The translations under genes and the position numbers were made by a program. Below the pieces are notes generated by a model. It searched no databases, had not been told where the DNA came from, and saw only the letters and a list, made by a program, of their open reading frames with translations. From Kitasatospora cineracea (GTDB lineage: Bacteria; Actinomycetota; Actinomycetes; Streptomycetales; Streptomycetaceae), in NCBI RefSeq assembly GCF_003751605.1, contig NZ_RJVJ01000005.1, forward strand, positions 62,001-126,000: 64,000 nucleotides of DNA, in the 5' to 3' direction. Below, piece by piece: positions 8,082 to 16,474 of the stretch. Every line of letters starts with the position of its first letter. The first letter of the stretch is position 1.

Positions 8082-8312
8082 TCAGGGCAGCGGTTCGGCT
8101 TGCAGCGGGGTGCGCGGGTCCTGGTGGCCGCCGGTGGCCAGCATCCGGACCTCGCCCTGGTCGCTGATCTCGGCCTGCACGATGCCGGACGGGTCCGCGT
8201 ACACCGGGTGGCCGCCCGGGCCGCGGGTGCCCGTCGCCTCGACCACCACCACGTCCTGCTCGGCGTGGCCGCCGGTCTCCCCTGGGAACGTGAGTGCGAA
8301 TCGTCGAGTCAT
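8082..8312 (-). CDS. DUF6296-like small protein
   Basis: Product of 76 aa, predicted beta-rich. The pattern RRFALTFPG...DVVVVEATG...YADPSGIVQAEIS...LQAEPLP fits DUF6296, a small family that I associate mainly with Kitasatospora. No catalytic residues stand out. The ATG at 8312 was preferred over a start 20 codons upstream. Confidence 0.7.
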   Translation of the reverse strand: MTRRFALTFPGETGGHAEQDVVVVEATGTRGPGGHPVYADPSGIVQAEISDQGEVRMLATGGHQDPRTPLQAEPLP

Positions 8313-8439
8313 GACCGGCCTTCTTCCCGTTGGCGTCGTTCCATCGTAGGCAGGCGCCGGGCGGACGGTCACGGGCAGGCGGCGCGGCGGGGTGGTGCCG
8401 GGGCGGTGTCCGGGCGGCGCCGGGGTGGTGCCGGGGCGG

Positions 8440-9339
8440 TCAGGCCAGCAGGTGGAGGCGTTGGGCGGCCGGGCCGATCCGGACGGTCTGGCCCCAGGTG
8501 AGGTGCAGGGCGTCGGCTTCGATTCCGTCGCCGAAGGCCACCAGGAGCTCCGATTCGACGGTCAGGGCGAGCTGCTGGCCGGCGTCCAGCAGGCCCTCGA
8601 CGCGGGAGGTGCCGGTCACCGGGGAGGGCCAGGCCTCGCGGACGAACCAGGACAGCCGGGGCGCGGTCGGGCCGGGCAGGTCCAGGCGGCTGGAGCGCTC
8701 CAGCCAGGCCGAGCGGCACCAGCCGGTGGCGCCGGTGCCGGTGCCGACCAGGACGCCCGAGGACGCCTGGGCCTCGGGGTCGCCGCCCGGCGCGGCCAGC
8801 CGGTAGCGGGCGGTCTGGTGGCCCGGCTGGCCGAGGTAGACCTCGTTCAGGGCGAGCAGCCGCTGGGTGTCGTCCGCGACCGCCTCCACCATCGTGCGCA
8901 GCTCCAGCCGCCGCTCCACGCCCGGCAGGACGGCCGCCCGCAGCAGCGCCCCGGCCTGGTCGGCGCGGTGCCGGACCAGGACGCCCGCGTTGCGGCCCGG
9001 CTCGGCGTCGATGCCGATCACCGGCTGGCCGGACAGGTACTTGGCGGCGTTCGCCACCAGGCCGTCCTGGCCGACCACCACGACCACGTCCTCCGGGCCG
9101 AACAGGAACCGGTCCAGGTCGGAGCGCTCCACCCGGGTCTGCCGCCAGTCCAGCGGCACCGCGGCCGACACCTCGGCGAGCGCGTTGCGGGCCAGGTGGT
9201 GGCGCCGCTCGGCCTCGACCGGCGAGCGGCCGCGCCGGGCCAGGAAGAACTCGGCCTGGCCGCGGGTGCCGTGCCGGGCGATCAGCTCCTCGTACTCGGT
9301 GCGCCGGTGGACCAGCACCACGCGCGGGGCGAGGCTCAC
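8440..9339 (-). CDS. NAD-kinase-like protein with altered active-site motifs
   Basis: Product of 299 aa with the ATP-NAD kinase fold. True NAD kinases have GGDGT; here residues 90-94 read GQDGL. The second motif, usually TPTGSTAY, reads GTGTGATGW (199-207). The NE of the NAD-binding loop is kept (NEVYLG, 165-170). The fold is clear but kinase activity is doubtful; it may bind NAD(P) or another ligand instead. Its start overlaps the stop of the SPFH gene by 4 bp (ATGA), so the two are translated together. Confidence 0.75.
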   Translation of the reverse strand: MSLAPRVVLVHRRTEYEELIARHGTRGQAEFFLARRGRSPVEAERRHHLARNALAEVSAAVPLDWRQTRVERSDLDRFLFGPEDVVVVVGQDGLVANAAKYLSGQPVIGIDAEPGRNAGVLVRHRADQAGALLRAAVLPGVERRLELRTMVEAVADDTQRLLALNEVYLGQPGHQTARYRLAAPGGDPEAQASSGVLVGTGTGATGWCRSAWLERSSRLDLPGPTAPRLSWFVREAWPSPVTGTSRVEGLLDAGQQLALTVESELLVAFGDGIEADALHLTWGQTVRIGPAAQRLHLLA

Positions 9340-10388
9340 CGTCCGTTCTCCTCGGGGGAGTTGGGCGCGGCCAGGCGGGTGAGCAGGCCGGTCAGGACGT
9401 CCGGGGTGAGGGTGATGCTGTCGATCCGCGGCAGGTGCTCGGCCAGCCGGATCAGGGCGAGGGCCTGCAGCACCTCGGGCCCGGCCTGCTGGTGCGCGGC
9501 CAGCCAGGCGGCCTCCGCGGCGGCCTTGGCCTCGCCCAACACGCGCGCCGCCTCGGCCTGTTGGGCCGCCAGCGTGCCCGCGGCCTCGGCCTCCGCGACC
9601 GCCAGCCTGGTCCGGCGGACCGCCTCCGCGTCCGTGCGGACCGCGTCCGCGGCGGCCTTCTGCTCGGCCTCGCGGCGTGCGTTGGTTCCCTGTTGCTCGA
9701 CCAACTCCTCCTCGCGGCGGGCCAGTTCGATCCGGCTGGCGAGCTCGTTCTCGGCGATGGTGCGCTCCCGCTCGACCGCGACGGCGCGCCGCTCGTACGT
9801 CGCCCGGTCGGCCTCCTGCTGGACCTGCTCGCGGGCCGGGGTGCGCAGCGCCCGTTCCATCTCGGCCTCCGGCCGGACGGCGGTGACGCGCACCGCGAGC
9901 ACCGCCAACCCGATCTCGGACAGCCGGGGTTCGGCGGCCAGGCCCGCCGAGATCCGCTCGCGGACGGCCGTGACGCCGTCGACCAGGGTGTCGGCCAGCG
10001 GGGTCCGGGCGATCAGCTGGAGCGCGTGCTGCTGGGCGGTCTCGGTCAGCAGGGTGCCGAGCTGGGCGAGCGGCTCGGCGCGCCAGCTACCGGTGTCCGG
10101 GTCGATGCCGAAGTCGAGGCGGGTGGCGGCGGTGGCCGGGTCGCTGATCCGGTAGGTCACGGTGGCCTGCACCGCGAGGTCCTGGAAGTCCGAGGTGCGG
10201 GCGTGGAACATCATCGCCAACTCGCGGTCATCGGCCGGGACTTCGGAGATCGCGGCGGTGAGCGGCCGGAACCAGAAGGCCAGTCCGGTGCCCTCGTGGG
10301 CGAGCCGGCCGTCGCGCAGGTGGCGGATGTGGCTGGTGGGGGTGGAGCGCAGGTGGCGGAAGCCGAAGCGGCGGGTGATGTCGGCCAT
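9336..10388 (-). CDS. SPFH/band-7 (slipin-like) domain protein
   Basis: Product of 350 aa. Residues about 20-200 form the SPFH domain (SDFQDLAVQATVTYRI; LSEIGLAVLAVRVTAV). Residues about 195-305 are an Ala/Glu/Arg-rich coiled coil. No N-terminal membrane helix is seen, so it would reach the membrane by other means or remain soluble. It is first in a two-gene unit with the NAD-kinase-like gene. A double operator lies directly upstream. Confidence 0.85.
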   Translation of the reverse strand: MADITRRFGFRHLRSTPTSHIRHLRDGRLAHEGTGLAFWFRPLTAAISEVPADDRELAMMFHARTSDFQDLAVQATVTYRISDPATAATRLDFGIDPDTGSWRAEPLAQLGTLLTETAQQHALQLIARTPLADTLVDGVTAVRERISAGLAAEPRLSEIGLAVLAVRVTAVRPEAEMERALRTPAREQVQQEADRATYERRAVAVERERTIAENELASRIELARREEELVEQQGTNARREAEQKAAADAVRTDAEAVRRTRLAVAEAEAAGTLAAQQAEAARVLGEAKAAAEAAWLAAHQQAGPEVLQALALIRLAEHLPRIDSITLTPDVLTGLLTRLAAPNSPEENGR

Positions 10389-10406
10389 GGGGATCGATGC
10401 CCTTTC

Positions 10407-10461
10407 TTTTCGTCGCATTGACGATAACTGGTGGGTTTGGTTGTCGTCAATACGACGAAAA
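10407..10461. promoter_or_regulatory. Double operator upstream of the SPFH gene
   Basis: Two 22-nt arms, 10407-10428 and 10440-10461, are inverted copies with only two mismatches and an 11-nt spacer. Each arm contains its own dyad, TCGTC-N5-GACGA, at 10410-10424 and at 10444-10458. The layout suggests cooperative binding of two repressor dimers. I suspect an NAD-metabolism regulator from the gene content, but no motif proves it. Confidence 0.7.
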
Positions 10462-10710
10462 GGGGTGTGGGGTTGCTTGCGCGCTTTGCCGGCCGGGGCC
10501 TGCCGGCGGTGGTTCGCCGGCCGTGGTCCGTCGGCGGTGGTTCGTCCACCCTCGGCCGGTTGTTCGCCCGTCCGGGCGGCCTCGCGGGACCCGGCGGCCC
10601 GGGTCGCCGATCGGGTGCGGTCGGCGGCCTATGGTGCTGATCGGGCGGGCCGGGCCTCGCCGCCCCGGCCTCCGGCCCCGTGGCTCGACCGCCTCCCGAA
10701 AGGGCTGATC

Positions 10711-11730
10711 GTGAAACCGTCCTGCACCTCCCGCCGCCTCGCCGCCGCCGCCACCGCCGCCCCGGACCGGGACGGGAGGGCCCTGTGGCAAGTTCCTTGG
10801 CGGTCAAGGCTGTTGGCCGCGCCGGCCGCGGGGCTCCTGGCGGCCTCCGCGCTGGCCGTGACGGCCCCCGCCGCCTCGGCCACCGCCACGTGGGGCGCAA
10901 TGCCGGGACTCGACGCGGGCGGCGCGGTGTACGTCGCGGACACCTACAACGACCGGGTCGTCAGGGTGGACGGGCCGGGAGGCCGCGAACAGGAGGTCGT
11001 CGCCCGGGACTTGGACCTGCCGAACGGGGTGGCGGTCGGCGCCACGGGCGACGTGTACATCGCCGACAGCCGCCACGACCGGGTCCTGAAGGTGTCCGCC
11101 GTCACCGGGTGGCGCACCGTCGTGCGCCCGGACGTGGAGCTGAACTCCCCCTACGGCGTCGCGGTCGACGGCGCGGGGACCCTCTACATCGCCGATACGG
11201 ACAACCGGCGGGTGCTGAGGATCCCCGCCGACGGCGGCGCCCCGACGACCGTCGGCAGCGGGTTGGGCAACCCGACGGGGGTAGCGCTGGACGCGGCGGG
11301 CAACGTGTACATCGCCGACCCCTACAACAACCGGGTGGTCGAGGTCCCGGCCGACGGCGGCCCGCAGAGCGACGTGCCGGTGCAGGTCGCGGACCCCACC
11401 AACATGGCGTTCAACGGCGCCGGCGACATGTTCGTCGCGGACCCCTACAACAACCGGGTGGTGGAACTGCCGCACGACGGCGGGCCGCAGACGACGGTCG
11501 GGGAAGGGCTGGACTTCCCCACCGGCGTGGCCGCGGACGCGCAGGGCAACGTGTACATCGCCGACTTCAACAACAGCCGGGTGGTCAGGGTGCCGGCCGG
11601 TGGCGGGCCGCAGACCACGGTCGGCGACCACCTCAGCCACCCGTACTCGGTGGCCGTGCCGCCGGTGCCCCCGTTTGCGGCGGCTGCTGATCGAGACGGC
11701 GGTGCTGTCGCCGTCCGGCGCTCGTCGTAG
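10711..11730 (+). CDS. Secreted NHL-repeat beta-propeller protein
   Basis: Product of 339 aa from a GTG preceded by AAAGGG. A signal peptide spans about residues 31-57 (ending PAASA-TATW) after an unusually long basic N-terminus. Six NHL blades follow, each with a core like VYVADTYNDRVVRV or VYIADPYNNRVVEV, enough to close a propeller. It resembles the sensor part of PknD but has no kinase or anchor. The C-terminal tail after HPYSVAV is disordered. The ligand is unknown. Confidence 0.82.
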   Translation: MKPSCTSRRLAAAATAAPDRDGRALWQVPWRSRLLAAPAAGLLAASALAVTAPAASATATWGAMPGLDAGGAVYVADTYNDRVVRVDGPGGREQEVVARDLDLPNGVAVGATGDVYIADSRHDRVLKVSAVTGWRTVVRPDVELNSPYGVAVDGAGTLYIADTDNRRVLRIPADGGAPTTVGSGLGNPTGVALDAAGNVYIADPYNNRVVEVPADGGPQSDVPVQVADPTNMAFNGAGDMFVADPYNNRVVELPHDGGPQTTVGEGLDFPTGVAADAQGNVYIADFNNSRVVRVPAGGGPQTTVGDHLSHPYSVAVPPVPPFAAAADRDGGAVAVRRSS

Positions 11731-11763
11731 CCCGCCCCCGAAGACTCAGGAGCCCTTCGCGCC

Positions 11764-12750
11764 ATGGCAGTTCACCACCGCACCGACCCGCGCCCCGCGA
11801 GGTTCGCCGGGGCGCTCGCCGCCACCGCCCTCGCCACCGCCCTCGCCCTCGTCCCGGCTCCCGCACTGGCCGCCGCCGCCCCGAGCGTCGACCGGCCGGC
11901 GTACTGCTCCTCCGCGACCCACCCCGAGCTGGCCGACCGGCTGTCCCGGGACATCGCCGACGCCGTCCGCGGGCGGCAGTCCACACTGGCCCTCGCCGTG
12001 CGCGACTCCGGCACCGGCCTGTCCTGCTTCCTCGATCCCGCACGGCACTTCGACTCGGCGAGCATCGTCAAGGTCACCATCATGGGCGCGGTGCTGAGGA
12101 TCGCCCAGGACGAGAACCGGCCGCTGACCCCGTTCGAGGAGGAGAACCTGCGGCCGATGATCACCCGGTCCGACAACGACGCCGCCGTCCGGCTGTGGAA
12201 GTACGTCGGCATGGCCCGCATGCAGACCTTCCTCGACCTCGCGGGCATGCACGACACGGTCCTGTCGGCGGACGGCTTCGGGCTCACCCGGGTCACCGCC
12301 GGCGACGAGCTGAAACAACTGGACGTCTACACCGTCAACCCCGACGTCCTCACCCCCGAACACCGTTCCTACGGCATTCAGTTGATGGCCGAGGTCGAGC
12401 CGGACCAGCGCTGGGGCACGCCCTTCGGCGCCCCTCCCGACGTCACGACGCACGTCAAGAACGGCTGGCTGCAACGCGCCACCCACGGCTGGCGCGTGCA
12501 CAGCCTCGGCATCTTCACCGGCCCCGACCGGCTCTACCAGATCGCCGTCCTCACCGACGACGACCCCACCGAGTCCTACGGCATCGGCACCATCCAGCGC
12601 ATCTCCCAGCAGATCCACCGGGACCTCGCCGACTGCGCCGACAGCGCCGACCGCGCCGAGGGGGGTCGCGCCAGGGTTGCCCCCGGCGCCCCCGACGTCA
12701 CCGCGCCGGAGATCGGCGACGGCTCCGTCCCCGCTGTCCGGGAGCGGTGA
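11764..12750 (+). CDS. Secreted class A beta-lactamase-fold serine hydrolase
   Basis: Product of 328 aa with a signal peptide (residues 1 to about 36, ending ALA-AA). The SxxK motif is SIVK in FDSASIVKVTI, the SDN motif is in TRSDNDAA, and the KTG box reads KNG in HVKNGWL. No Glu166-type omega loop is obvious, so it may be a cell-wall peptidase or esterase rather than a beta-lactamase. The C-terminal tail (about 35 aa) is Ala/Pro-rich. It lies 33 bp after the NHL gene, so the two may be co-transcribed. Confidence 0.85.
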   Translation: MAVHHRTDPRPARFAGALAATALATALALVPAPALAAAAPSVDRPAYCSSATHPELADRLSRDIADAVRGRQSTLALAVRDSGTGLSCFLDPARHFDSASIVKVTIMGAVLRIAQDENRPLTPFEEENLRPMITRSDNDAAVRLWKYVGMARMQTFLDLAGMHDTVLSADGFGLTRVTAGDELKQLDVYTVNPDVLTPEHRSYGIQLMAEVEPDQRWGTPFGAPPDVTTHVKNGWLQRATHGWRVHSLGIFTGPDRLYQIAVLTDDDPTESYGIGTIQRISQQIHRDLADCADSADRAEGGRARVAPGAPDVTAPEIGDGSVPAVRER

Positions 12751-12793
12751 GGGGCCCGGGGGAGCCTTGGCGCGGCCCGGCCGGGAGGTGAAT

Positions 12794-12806
12794 TGACGAT
12801 CCGTCA
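12794..12806. repeat. TGACG-ATC-CGTCA dyad at a stop codon
   Basis: Exact copy between convergent genes. Its right arm, read leftward, supplies the TGA stop (12804-12806) of the oxidoreductase gene. Confidence 0.75.
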
Positions 12807-13673
12807 GATTCCGGCGCGGGTACGGGAGGTGGTGGAGATCGCCGCCAGGTCCTGCTCGCCGTGGCCGTGGGCGATCGCCTGGAGCAGCGAGTCGCGCAGC
12901 AACGAGGCCAGCGGGAGCGGGACTTGGGTGTCGGCGCCGGCCTCCAGGGCGAGGTTCACGTCCTTCAGGCCGAGCGCCAGGCGGAACCCGGCCGGCTCGA
13001 AGGTCTGCCGGGTGATCATCGCGCCGTAACCGGCGTACACCGGGCCGGGGAACAGCGAGTCGGTGAGCACCTCGAGCAGCGCCGCCGGGGCCAGCCCGTT
13101 GGCCTCGGCCAGCGCGGCGGCCTCGGAGAACGCCTCGATCGCCGACACCAGCAGGAAGTTGGCGCTGATCTTGGCGACGTTGGCCGCGGCCGGATCCTCG
13201 CCGAGCGGCCAGGTGCGGCGGCCCATCGCCTCGAACAGCGGTGCCAGCCGGTCGAGTTCGGCGGACGGCCCGGCCGCGAGGATGTTCAGGTTCCCGGCCG
13301 CCGCGACATCCGTCCGGCCCAGCACCGGCGCCGCGACGTACCCGATGCCGTGCCGGGCGTGCAGTTCGGCGGCCCGGCGGGCCAGCGCGGGCGAGACGGT
13401 GGCCATGTTGGCGTGCGCGACGGCCCGCGCCCCCGACAGCAACTCCTCGTCCAGCAGCAGGCTTTCGACCACCCGGTCGTCCGCGAGCATGGACACCACC
13501 ACCTGCGCCTCGAACGCCTCGGTCGGCGTCCCGGCGGCCGAGGCCCCCTCCGCGACCAGCTCGGCCACCGGCTCCGGCGAGCGGTTCCACACCCGCACCG
13601 TGTGTCCGGCCGCCAGCAGCCGACGGGCCATCGCCCGGCCCATGCCTCCCAGACCGATGAAACCGACGTCCAT
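12804..13673 (-). CDS. NAD(P)-dependent oxidoreductase, 3-hydroxyisobutyrate dehydrogenase-like
   Basis: Product of 289 aa. The N-terminal Rossmann domain opens with GFIGLGGMGRAMARRL; the C-terminal helical domain holds the catalytic Lys in NVAKISANFL. This is the beta-hydroxyacid dehydrogenase family (imine reductases, 3-HIBADH, glyoxylate/succinic semialdehyde reductases). The substrate-binding segment APVLGRTDVAAAGNL does not settle which. It ends convergently with the serine hydrolase. Confidence 0.88.
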   Translation of the reverse strand: MDVGFIGLGGMGRAMARRLLAAGHTVRVWNRSPEPVAELVAEGASAAGTPTEAFEAQVVVSMLADDRVVESLLLDEELLSGARAVAHANMATVSPALARRAAELHARHGIGYVAAPVLGRTDVAAAGNLNILAAGPSAELDRLAPLFEAMGRRTWPLGEDPAAANVAKISANFLLVSAIEAFSEAAALAEANGLAPAALLEVLTDSLFPGPVYAGYGAMITRQTFEPAGFRLALGLKDVNLALEAGADTQVPLPLASLLRDSLLQAIAHGHGEQDLAAISTTSRTRAGI

Positions 13674-13844
13674 GCGCAGTGCCTCCCAGTTGACTACCGG
13701 TACTTCGGGTACTTCGGGTACTCCCGATGTTCCGAGGGTGATGCTACGGCGCGGCGGGGCGTACCGCCCGGACCGGTCGGGGCGGTCGGCCCTGTTCGGT
13801 ACCGGTTGGCCCGTTCGGCCCGGTCGGTCTGTCAGGATGCGGGC

Positions 13845-14381
13845 ATGGTGACGGTGGTGGCGGTGCACACGGCGGACCTCGACCCGGCGACCCGGAGGGC
13901 GGCCCGGGAGCTGCTGTTCGAGGTGTTCGGGGTGGGCGACATGACCGAGGAGGACTGGGCGCACTGCCTCGGCGGTATGCACGTACTCGCCCGGGAGGAA
14001 GGGGAGTTGGTCGGACACGCCGCCGTGGTGCAGCGCCGCCTGATGAACGGCGACCGGATCCTGCGGACCGGCTACCTGGAGGGCGTGGTCGTCCGGCAGG
14101 ACCGCCAACGGCGCGGCATCGGAGGGCAGTTGATGGACGAGGCGGAGCGCATCGTCCGGGCCGGCCACGAGATCGGCGCGCTCGGCGCCAGCGAGGCCGG
14201 CGTCCCATTCTACCTCGCCCGGGGCTGGCGCCCCTGGCCCGGCCCCACCTGGGCGCTCGGCCCGCACGGGCGGCAGCGCACCGCCGAGGAGGACGGCGGG
14301 ATCTACCTCCTGGGCGGCGAACGGGAGTTGGACCTCGGCGCCGACCTGGTCTGCGACTGGCGCGAGGGCGATCCGTGGTGA
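13845..14381 (+). CDS. AAC(2')-type GNAT acetyltransferase
   Basis: Product of 178 aa, full length for the aminoglycoside 2'-N-acetyltransferase group. HTADLDPATRRAARELLFEVF, EEDWAHCLGGMH and VVRQDRQRRGIGGQLMDEAE (the acetyl-CoA loop) follow the family closely, as does the ending LVCDWREGDPW. Chromosomal copies occur in many actinobacteria and may act on cell-wall or metabolic amines; resistance is not proven. Confidence 0.82.
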   Translation: MVTVVAVHTADLDPATRRAARELLFEVFGVGDMTEEDWAHCLGGMHVLAREEGELVGHAAVVQRRLMNGDRILRTGYLEGVVVRQDRQRRGIGGQLMDEAERIVRAGHEIGALGASEAGVPFYLARGWRPWPGPTWALGPHGRQRTAEEDGGIYLLGGERELDLGADLVCDWREGDPW

Positions 14382-14432
14382 CGCCCGGCTGCCCGCGGTG
14401 GCACCCGGCCGTGCGGGCGGTGGCCGGTCCGG

Positions 14433-14551
14433 TCAGCGGGGCGCGTCCTGGCGGCAGGAGGCGACGAACTCCAGCAGGCGTCCGTTCACCAGCTCGGGGC
14501 GTTCCAGGTTGAGGCCGTGCCCGGCGCCCGGCACGATCTCGACCCGGACGC
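14433..14551 (-). pseudogene. C-terminal remnant of an alpha/beta hydrolase
   Basis: The leftward frame encodes VEIVPGAGHGLNLERPEL and then NGRLLEFVASC before a stop. This is the catalytic-His end of an alpha/beta-hydrolase; nothing of the nucleophile elbow remains. The similarity stops where the opposite-strand TetR remnant begins, so a deletion joined the two. Confidence 0.65.
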
Positions 14552-14555
14552 CAGG

Positions 14556-14920
14556 GAGGAGGGCCGGACGTTCCACCTCGTCTACACCGAGTACGCCGTC
14601 CTGTCCGTCACCGACCCGGCCCTCGCCGGGCAGCCGTTCCTCGCCGCCCCGAACGAGACGGGAGCCTTCCTGGCGGGCCAGTTGACCGCCGCCCAGCAGG
14701 CCGGCGACACCGCCCCGGGCCTGGACGCCCGCAGGAGACCGTGGTCCTGCTGGCACTCTCGGCGGGCCTCGGCCTGAGCGTCCTGCTCGGCCAGCGCAGC
14801 GCCGACGACGCCACCACCGTCCTGCGCTACCGTCTCGGACGGCTGTTCCCGGCCCCGGTCCCGGCTGCGGCCCTGCGGGGCGGCGGAAAGTCGAATGACC
14901 GCGGCGCGCGGCCCCGCTAG
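14556..14920 (+). pseudogene. Frameshifted C-terminal remnant of a TetR-family regulator
   Basis: The rightward frame encodes TFHLVYTEYAVLSVTDPAL and FLAGQLTAAQQAGDTAPGL. It then moves to another frame at about 14731 and continues ETVVLLALSAGLGLSVLLGQ and VLRYRLGRLF. This is the TetR ligand-binding domain; no helix-turn-helix remains. The missing base is most likely one C in the run at 14728-14732. The second frame ends at TAG 14918-14920. Confidence 0.65.
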
Positions 14921-14929
14921 GGTCGGACG

Positions 14930-15970
14930 ATGCCCGAACTGGAGCAGTTGCGCGCCGACCACGCCCCCGCGGTCCTGGCCTTCGAGACGGCGAACCGCGC
15001 CTTCTTCGCGGCCACCGTCTTCGACCGCGGCGACGCCTTCTTCGCGGAGTACCCCGACCGGTACCGCGCCCTGCTGACCGAGCAGGAGGCGGGCGACTGC
15101 GCTTGCTACCTGCTGGTCGACGCGGACGGCTCGGTGCTCGGCAGGTTCAACCTGATCGACATCGCGGACCGCACCGCGAAACTCGGCTACCGGGTCGCCG
15201 AGCACGCCACCGGCCGGGGCCTGGCCACCGCGGCCGTCGAGCAGCTGTGCCGGCTGGCGCGGACGCGGCACGGGTTGAGCACCCTGCTGGCGGCGGCCGC
15301 CACCAGGAACGTCGCGTCCTGCCGGGTGCTGGCCAAGGCCGGGTTCGCCGAGGTCGGCCCCGCCGGTCCGGCCGACCTCGGCGGCAAGCCGGGGAGCTGG
15401 TACCGGCGCGACCTGGGGGAGCCGGGGGGCGGGGCGGGGCGGGGATGGGGTGAGCGGCCTGGTCCCATCCCGTCGGGGGCGCTCGGGCGCTCGGGCGGTC
15501 AGCCGGTGGTCGGCGTGGTGGCCGGTGCGGGGTCGGGTGCAGGCGAGTGCGTCGGTGACGGTGCCGGGGGAGAGAGCGGGGCGGGGACGGTGGCGGTCAG
15601 GCGGGCGATGACCGCGGCGGTGGCGCGGTCCTCCGCCAGGTCGAGGCGGCGGGCGGAGCCGCGCAGCAGGTGGCGGGCTTCCAGGGCGGCGAGGGCGATC
15701 AGGCCGGGCAGCAGGTCGGTCGAGCGGGCCGCGACCCAGCGGGTGCCCTGGGTGGCCATCCACCACAGGTCCGCTCCGCGCCGGGGCGGCGCCACCGCCA
15801 AGCGCGCGGGCGCCGCCCCGACGGGATGGCCGGCGGTGGCGAGCAGGGCGTGGAACTCCCGGGCGATCAGTTGGTGGCCGGCGGCGCTCGGGTGCAGCCG
15901 GTCCACGCTCAGCAGGTCCCGGTGCTCCGTCCAGGGCAGGTCCGCGAGGTGCAGGTGCACCGCCCCGTAG
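14930..15970 (+). CDS. GNAT N-acetyltransferase (RimJ/RimL-like), 3' end uncertain
   Basis: The GNAT domain covers residues 1 to about 165. FNLIDIADRTAKLGYRVAEHATGRGLATAAVEQL is the acetyl-CoA loop, and NVASCRVLAKAGFAEVG is the RimJ/RimL signature. The family normally ends soon after this. Here the frame runs on for about 180 codons of low-complexity sequence, antisense to the SGNH gene. A +1 frame would stop at 15451-15453, so an indel in the G runs at 15410-15440 is likely and the true product is about 170 aa. Confidence 0.7.
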   Translation: MPELEQLRADHAPAVLAFETANRAFFAATVFDRGDAFFAEYPDRYRALLTEQEAGDCACYLLVDADGSVLGRFNLIDIADRTAKLGYRVAEHATGRGLATAAVEQLCRLARTRHGLSTLLAAAATRNVASCRVLAKAGFAEVGPAGPADLGGKPGSWYRRDLGEPGGGAGRGWGERPGPIPSGALGRSGGQPVVGVVAGAGSGAGECVGDGAGGESGAGTVAVRRAMTAAVARSSARSRRRAEPRSRWRASRAARAIRPGSRSVERAATQRVPWVAIHHRSAPRRGGATAKRAGAAPTGWPAVASRAWNSRAISWWPAALGCSRSTLSRSRCSVQGRSARCRCTAP

Positions 15971-16413
15971 TGCGCCGACAGGGCGTGCACCACCGCGTTG
16001 ACGCCGCGCATCCGTCGGGCCAGCGGCCGGGCCAGCGGCGCGGGCAACCCGAGCAGCCGTCCCGGATCGGGCAGGCACGCGGTCAGCGGGAGCGCCCCGA
16101 CCGCCGTCAGCGAGGAGAGCACGGAGTCGAAGCGGTGGGCCGTCGACTCCAGGTCGAAGGACGCCCGCAGGGTGTCGTTGCCGCCGACCATGACCGCCGC
16201 GTACCGGGGGCGCAGCGCGAGCGCGGTGGGCAGTTGGGAGACCAGCAGGTCGCGGCTGAGCGCGCCGCTGCTGGCCAGGTTGCGGAACTCGACGGGATCC
16301 GGTGAGAGGGCGGGCGCGAGCAGGGCCGCCCAACCCCGCCACCCCCCTGGTACCGGATCGCCGACACCCTCGGTGAGGGAGTCGCCGAGCGCAGCGAATC
16401 GAACCGTCATCAC
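15499..16413 (-). CDS. SGNH/GDSL-family hydrolase
   Basis: Product of 304 aa, no signal peptide. Blocks: AALGDSLTEGVGD (Ser), NLASSGA (Gly), MVGGNDTL (Asn), SVDRLHPSAAGH (Asp, His). The C-terminal 35 residues are Pro/Ala/Thr-rich and probably disordered. It lies just downstream of two coupled glycosyltransferase genes on the same strand (61-bp gap), so it could deacylate a glycolipid made by them; that link is only contextual. Confidence 0.87.
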   Translation of the reverse strand: MMTVRFAALGDSLTEGVGDPVPGGWRGWAALLAPALSPDPVEFRNLASSGALSRDLLVSQLPTALALRPRYAAVMVGGNDTLRASFDLESTAHRFDSVLSSLTAVGALPLTACLPDPGRLLGLPAPLARPLARRMRGVNAVVHALSAHYGAVHLHLADLPWTEHRDLLSVDRLHPSAAGHQLIAREFHALLATAGHPVGAAPARLAVAPPRRGADLWWMATQGTRWVAARSTDLLPGLIALAALEARHLLRGSARRLDLAEDRATAAVIARLTATVPAPLSPPAPSPTHSPAPDPAPATTPTTG

Positions 16414-16474
16414 GTCCCTCCGGTGGGGCTGGGAAGGTGGTGGAACTTCGGTGCGGGGGATGGGTGTCGGGGTC

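Noticed and set aside
11764..12750. Beta-lactamase resistance gene
   Set aside because: SxxK, SDN and KNG are present, but the omega-loop Glu typical of class A enzymes is not evident, so only a serine hydrolase call is safe.
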